Source: an uncultured Porphyromonadaceae bacterium
GTDB taxonomy: Bacteria > Bacteroidota > Bacteroidia > Bacteroidales > Muribaculaceae
Direction of reading: 5' to 3'
NCBI GenBank assembly: GCA_900554265.1
Contig: USGZ01000074.1
Span: 1-7,545 of the forward strand
Length of the DNA stretch: 7,545 nt
Part shown: positions 5,051 through 7,545 of the stretch, in pieces
Layout of the letters: each line of letters begins with the position of its first letter
Position numbering within the stretch: the stretch's first letter is position 1
Made by a program: the position numbers and the translations under genes
The notes under the pieces: model-generated
What the model was told of the DNA's origin: nothing
What the model saw: only the letters and a program-made list of their open reading frames with translations
Databases searched by the model: none

Positions 5051-5080
5051 TTGCCGTTCGGGATTTTTTGGCTAATTTCG
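5051..5080 (+). promoter_or_regulatory. Probable dacB promoter
   Basis: TTG (5051-5053), a 19-nt spacer, then TAATTTCG (5073-5080), one mismatch from TAnnTTTG. The predicted start near 5087 leaves a leader of about 12 nt before the ATG at 5099. This argues against using the upstream in-frame ATG at 5033, which would lie ahead of the promoter. Confidence 0.55.
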
Positions 5081-5098
5081 CCTCAGATATTATTGATA

Positions 5099-6445
5099 AT
5101 GAAAAAATTCTATATACTCCTCGTTTATCTCCTCGCAGGCCTGTCCGCCGCGGCTGTACGGACCGGCGCGCCGGTCCTGGGCATCGACGGAGAGGAGTCG
5201 ACCTCCGTAGGTATCTATATCAAGGAAATCTCCTCCGGACGTGTAATCCTGGAGAAGAACGGGCAGATGGCCCTGACTCCGGCCAGCGTCCTCAAAACCG
5301 TGACGACGGCATCGGCGCTCTCGCTCGAAGGCGCCGGCCGGCGCTTCGAGACCAAGGTGACCCTGCGCGGCCATGACGCCGGCGCCGGCACCTGGCGCGG
5401 CGACATCATTGTCCGCGGATCTGGCGACCCCACCCTTGAAAGCGAGAATTTCAAGGGCAACCGCGGTTTCTGCGATTCCATTGTCGCCGCACTGCGCCGC
5501 AAGGGCATCACTACGGTAGAGGGTACGGTTGTTGTCGAGCAGAGCCTCCGCGACGCCGGACCCATTCTGCAATGGGAAGTCGAGGACCTGGCGTGGCCCT
5601 ACGGTGCCGGACTCTATGGCTTCAACTGGCGCGACAATGTGGTCACCGTATACCCCAACACCGGCCGCATCGTTCCGGAGGCTCCGGGCTTCAGCATGGA
5701 GGTGCGTCCCAGCTCCTCGGGCAATAACTTCGTGCGCGGTATCGACAGCGACCGCCTCATCGTCTACCGCCGCAACATGGACCGCAACTGGGCCGTCAAG
5801 ACAACGGTGCCCGACCCGGCTGCAGTTTTCGGAGCCGAGATGGGCCGCAAGCTGGGCGCCGCCGGAATCCGCATCGGCGCCGAGCCGATAAGCTCGGATA
5901 CCGACAGCCAGACGCCCCTCTACACGCATTACTCGCCCGTATTCTCGGAAATCATGCGCAGCCTGATGGTGCGGTCGGACAATCTCTTCGCCGAGGGCAT
6001 CCTGCGCAGCATGGCTCCCGACGGCAGCCGCAAGAGCGCCATAGAGCGCGAGAAGAGCCTCTGGGCATCGCGCGGCATAGACCCCGAGTTCACGATTATC
6101 AACGACGGCAGCGGCCTGACGCGTGCCAACCGTCTTTCCTCGCACTTCCTGGGCGACATGCTCGAGTGGATGGCCCGCTCCGAACTCGCCGATACTTTCG
6201 TGGGCTTCTTCCCCGTAGCCGGCAAGGAGGGAACTCTGCGCGGTACCCTGGCCCGCTCCCCGCTTAAGGGCCGTGTGGCACTCAAGACCGGCTCCGTGCG
6301 CTCCGTGCAGTGCTACGCCGGCTATAAGCTCGACGCCGCCGGCAAGCCAACTCACATTATTGTAATCATGGTCAACGGTTTCTTCTGTCCGCGCGCCCAG
6401 GTACGCAAGGGCGTCGAGCGCCTGCTGGAGTCTGTTTTCCTTTAA
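5099..6445 (+). CDS. dacB: D-alanyl-D-alanine carboxypeptidase/endopeptidase, PBP4 (peptidase S13)
   Basis: A 448-residue class C penicillin-binding protein that removes the terminal D-Ala from peptidoglycan stem peptides and may cut cross-bridges, acting in the periplasm. Seen: a signal peptide (KK, then the hydrophobic stretch FYILLVYLLAGLSAAA, residues 4-19). The three catalytic motifs are in order: SxxK as S63-V-L-K66, SxN as S293-D-N295, and KTG at 396-398. DGSGLTRANR (336-345) is a further family signature. A long insertion separates SxxK and SxN (about 67-292), typical of S13 enzymes. All active-site residues are intact. Start choice: the frame opens at 5033, but the extra 22 residues precede both the signal peptide and the promoter, so the ATG at 5099 (MKKFY) is used. 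The next gene starts 28 nt after the stop with no terminator, implying co-transcription with the acidic protein and rsmI. Confidence 0.95.
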   Translation: MKKFYILLVYLLAGLSAAAVRTGAPVLGIDGEESTSVGIYIKEISSGRVILEKNGQMALTPASVLKTVTTASALSLEGAGRRFETKVTLRGHDAGAGTWRGDIIVRGSGDPTLESENFKGNRGFCDSIVAALRRKGITTVEGTVVVEQSLRDAGPILQWEVEDLAWPYGAGLYGFNWRDNVVTVYPNTGRIVPEAPGFSMEVRPSSSGNNFVRGIDSDRLIVYRRNMDRNWAVKTTVPDPAAVFGAEMGRKLGAAGIRIGAEPISSDTDSQTPLYTHYSPVFSEIMRSLMVRSDNLFAEGILRSMAPDGSRKSAIEREKSLWASRGIDPEFTIINDGSGLTRANRLSSHFLGDMLEWMARSELADTFVGFFPVAGKEGTLRGTLARSPLKGRVALKTGSVRSVQCYAGYKLDAAGKPTHIIVIMVNGFFCPRAQVRKGVERLLESVFL

Positions 6446-6473
6446 ATGTTCATTCTCTTAAACCAATCAAGCA

Positions 6474-7133
6474 ATGGGTGATATCGACAGACTTATAAGC
6501 CTGAGCATGGAAATCGAGGGTTTCCTGCGGGTGATTTCCAACCGCGACAGCCAGCAGGCCCGCAATCTGCTGCAGGCCAAGGTCGACCAGTTCAATGCGC
6601 TGTATTCAAAAAGTTTCGCAGGTCAGGAATTTGACGGCGATGGTCTCGAGATAGTCAACGAGATTGAAATCAAACGCTCGGAGAAAGAGAAAGCCGGAGC
6701 CATCGCCGCTCTCGGTTCCGCCCTGGCCGCCGCCAAGGGTCTCGCCGAAGGGGACGATGACAACGACGATGACGACGACGCTACCGACAGCGATGAAATA
6801 ACCATCGACGACAACTACCTCGAGCTCTCCGAGGCCGCCAACGAACCCGTCGTCGTCGACGACCTGGACATTGCCGGCACCCTCGAACCCGTGGGCCCGG
6901 TAGAGCACAACGAGCGTCTTATCGGAGCCTTTACCCTCAACGACAGCTTCCGCTTCTGCCGCGAGCTTTTCGACGGCAATCAGGACGACTTCCGCGATAC
7001 CCTCGAGGTGCTCGCCGACATGCCGGACCTGGCCGAGGCGCAGGATTATCTGTACAACGACCTGATGTGGAATCCGGATGACCCCGACGTGAAAGACTTC
7101 ATGGGCATCCTGGAAAACAACATGAACGCATAG
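6474..7133 (+). CDS. Conserved-looking acidic protein of unknown function
   Basis: A 219-residue protein without a family I can name. It has no signal peptide or membrane segment, so it is probably cytoplasmic. It has three parts. A helical N-terminus (1-50) is followed by a charged and then alanine-rich helix (61-92). A strongly acidic low-complexity linker (93-109, mostly Asp) and an acidic middle section run to about 145. The compact C-terminal region (150-215) has aromatic and acidic positions: AFTLNDSFRFCRELF (152-166), then DYLYNDLMWNPDDPDVKDF (191-209). From memory, that C-terminal segment recurs in Bacteroidales hypothetical proteins, which suggests it is the functional domain, with the acidic stretch as a spacer. 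It lies between dacB (28 nt upstream) and rsmI (4 nt downstream), so it is expressed with them. No Shine-Dalgarno is seen. That it is a real gene is well supported by codon use and operon spacing; its role is not known. Confidence 0.85.
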   Translation: MGDIDRLISLSMEIEGFLRVISNRDSQQARNLLQAKVDQFNALYSKSFAGQEFDGDGLEIVNEIEIKRSEKEKAGAIAALGSALAAAKGLAEGDDDNDDDDDATDSDEITIDDNYLELSEAANEPVVVDDLDIAGTLEPVGPVEHNERLIGAFTLNDSFRFCRELFDGNQDDFRDTLEVLADMPDLAEAQDYLYNDLMWNPDDPDVKDFMGILENNMNA

Positions 7134-7137
7134 TCCT

Positions 7138-7545
7138 ATGGCCGGCAAGCTGACGATAGTGCCTACGCCCGTCGGGAATCTGGGCGACATGAGCCCCCGC
7201 GCCATCGAGGCCCTGCGCTCGGCCTCACTGATTCTTGCGGAGGACACGCGAACTACCGGCGTACTGCTGAAGCATTTCGGCATCGCGACCCCTACGGCGA
7301 GCTTCCATAAATTCAACGAACACCGCAGCCTGGACCCTATTCTCGACCGTATAGCCGCCGGGGAGACCATAGCGCAGGTATCCGACGCGGGCACCCCGGG
7401 CATCTCGGACCCCGGTTTCATGCTGTCGCGCGAGTGCCGTCGCCGAGGCCTGACTGTGGAGACGCTCCCCGGGCCTACGGCATTCGTGCCCGCACTGGTA
7501 AGTTCAGGGTTGCCCTGCGAGCGCTTTTTCTTCGAGGGTTTCCTG
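7138..7545 (+). CDS. rsmI: 16S rRNA (cytidine-1402-2'-O)-methyltransferase, N-terminal part (cut by window edge)
   Basis: The first 136 codons; the full family length is about 230-290 residues. RsmI uses S-adenosylmethionine to methylate the ribose of C1402 in the decoding centre of 16S rRNA, which tunes translation fidelity. Seen: LTIVPTPVGNLGD (5-17), the hallmark N-terminus of the family; AEDTR (34-38); VSDAGTPGISDPG (81-93), the tetrapyrrole-methylase-fold SAM loop; and LPGPTAFVPAL (110-120). The frame is open to the edge. The ATG at 7138 comes 4 nt after the preceding stop, so it is the distal gene of an operon with the acidic protein and probably dacB. Confidence 0.95.
   Translation, partial: MAGKLTIVPTPVGNLGDMSPRAIEALRSASLILAEDTRTTGVLLKHFGIATPTASFHKFNEHRSLDPILDRIAAGETIAQVSDAGTPGISDPGFMLSRECRRRGLTVETLPGPTAFVPALVSSGLPCERFFFEGFL

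Noticed and set aside
4991..5070. Terminator between the Nudix gene and dacB
   Set aside because: CCCG/CGGG pairs can be found near a T-run at 5064-5069, but the stem is 4 bp with a long loop, too weak to call.
5033..5098. Upstream ATG for dacB
   Set aside because: It puts 22 residues before an obvious signal peptide and lies ahead of the predicted promoter.
5090..6355. 421-codon open frame antisense to dacB
   Set aside because: dacB has all three catalytic motifs; the antisense frame has no recognisable domain and is a codon-bias shadow.
6745..6800. Asp-codon repeat tract as a microsatellite or phase-variable repeat
   Set aside because: The GAC/GAT tract is interrupted and in-frame; slippage by whole codons would only change linker length, and no frame-switching unit is present.
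6606..7421. 271-codon open frame antisense to the acidic protein and rsmI
   Set aside because: It spans two real genes on the other strand, and its valine-rich stretch is the reverse complement of the Asp codons.

Overview
The window looks like chromosomal DNA from a gut-type member of the Bacteroidales (Bacteroidota), possibly a Muribaculaceae-like, GC-rich lineage. Three things point there. Promoters match the Bacteroidota -7 box TAnnTTTG, several with a TTG exactly 19 nt upstream. Shine-Dalgarno sites are mostly weak or absent. The proteins, especially the glutamate dehydrogenase and the membrane-anchored M23-like protein, resemble Bacteroidales versions as I remember them. The genus is inference; no 16S or other marker is present.

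Layout. Minus strand, left part: a VanZ-family membrane protein (cut by the left edge) follows, 2 nt downstream, a membrane-anchored LytM/M23-like protein whose zinc ligands appear to be lost. Upstream of these lie two tandem two-gene modules (1283-2755). Each encodes a minimal nucleotidyltransferase (MntA-like antitoxin) followed by an overlapping HEPN protein (HepT-like toxin). Each module has its own promoter, and the two promoters sit in a 56-bp direct repeat (52/56 identical). A shorter copy of the same repeat core forms the promoter of the M23-like gene, so each module lies between two repeat copies. Next comes a bidirectional terminator and gdhA (NAD(P)-type hexameric glutamate dehydrogenase), also on the minus strand, with a leader of about 100 nt.

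Plus strand, right part: from an intergenic region shared with gdhA, a zinc-ribbon Nudix hydrolase is transcribed divergently. It is followed by a PBP4/DacB-type D-Ala-D-Ala carboxypeptidase with its own promoter, an acidic protein of unknown function, and the N-terminal part of RsmI (16S rRNA 2'-O-methyltransferase), cut by the right edge. The last three are closely spaced and probably co-transcribed.

Most of the window is housekeeping: nitrogen assimilation, cell-wall trimming, ribosome modification and nucleotide clean-up. The accessory element is the double MNT-HEPN block, which is visibly less GC-rich than its flanks (sampled 60-nt blocks about 45-47% against about 62%) and is organised around repeated promoter sequences. 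That block is the best candidate for something unusual here.
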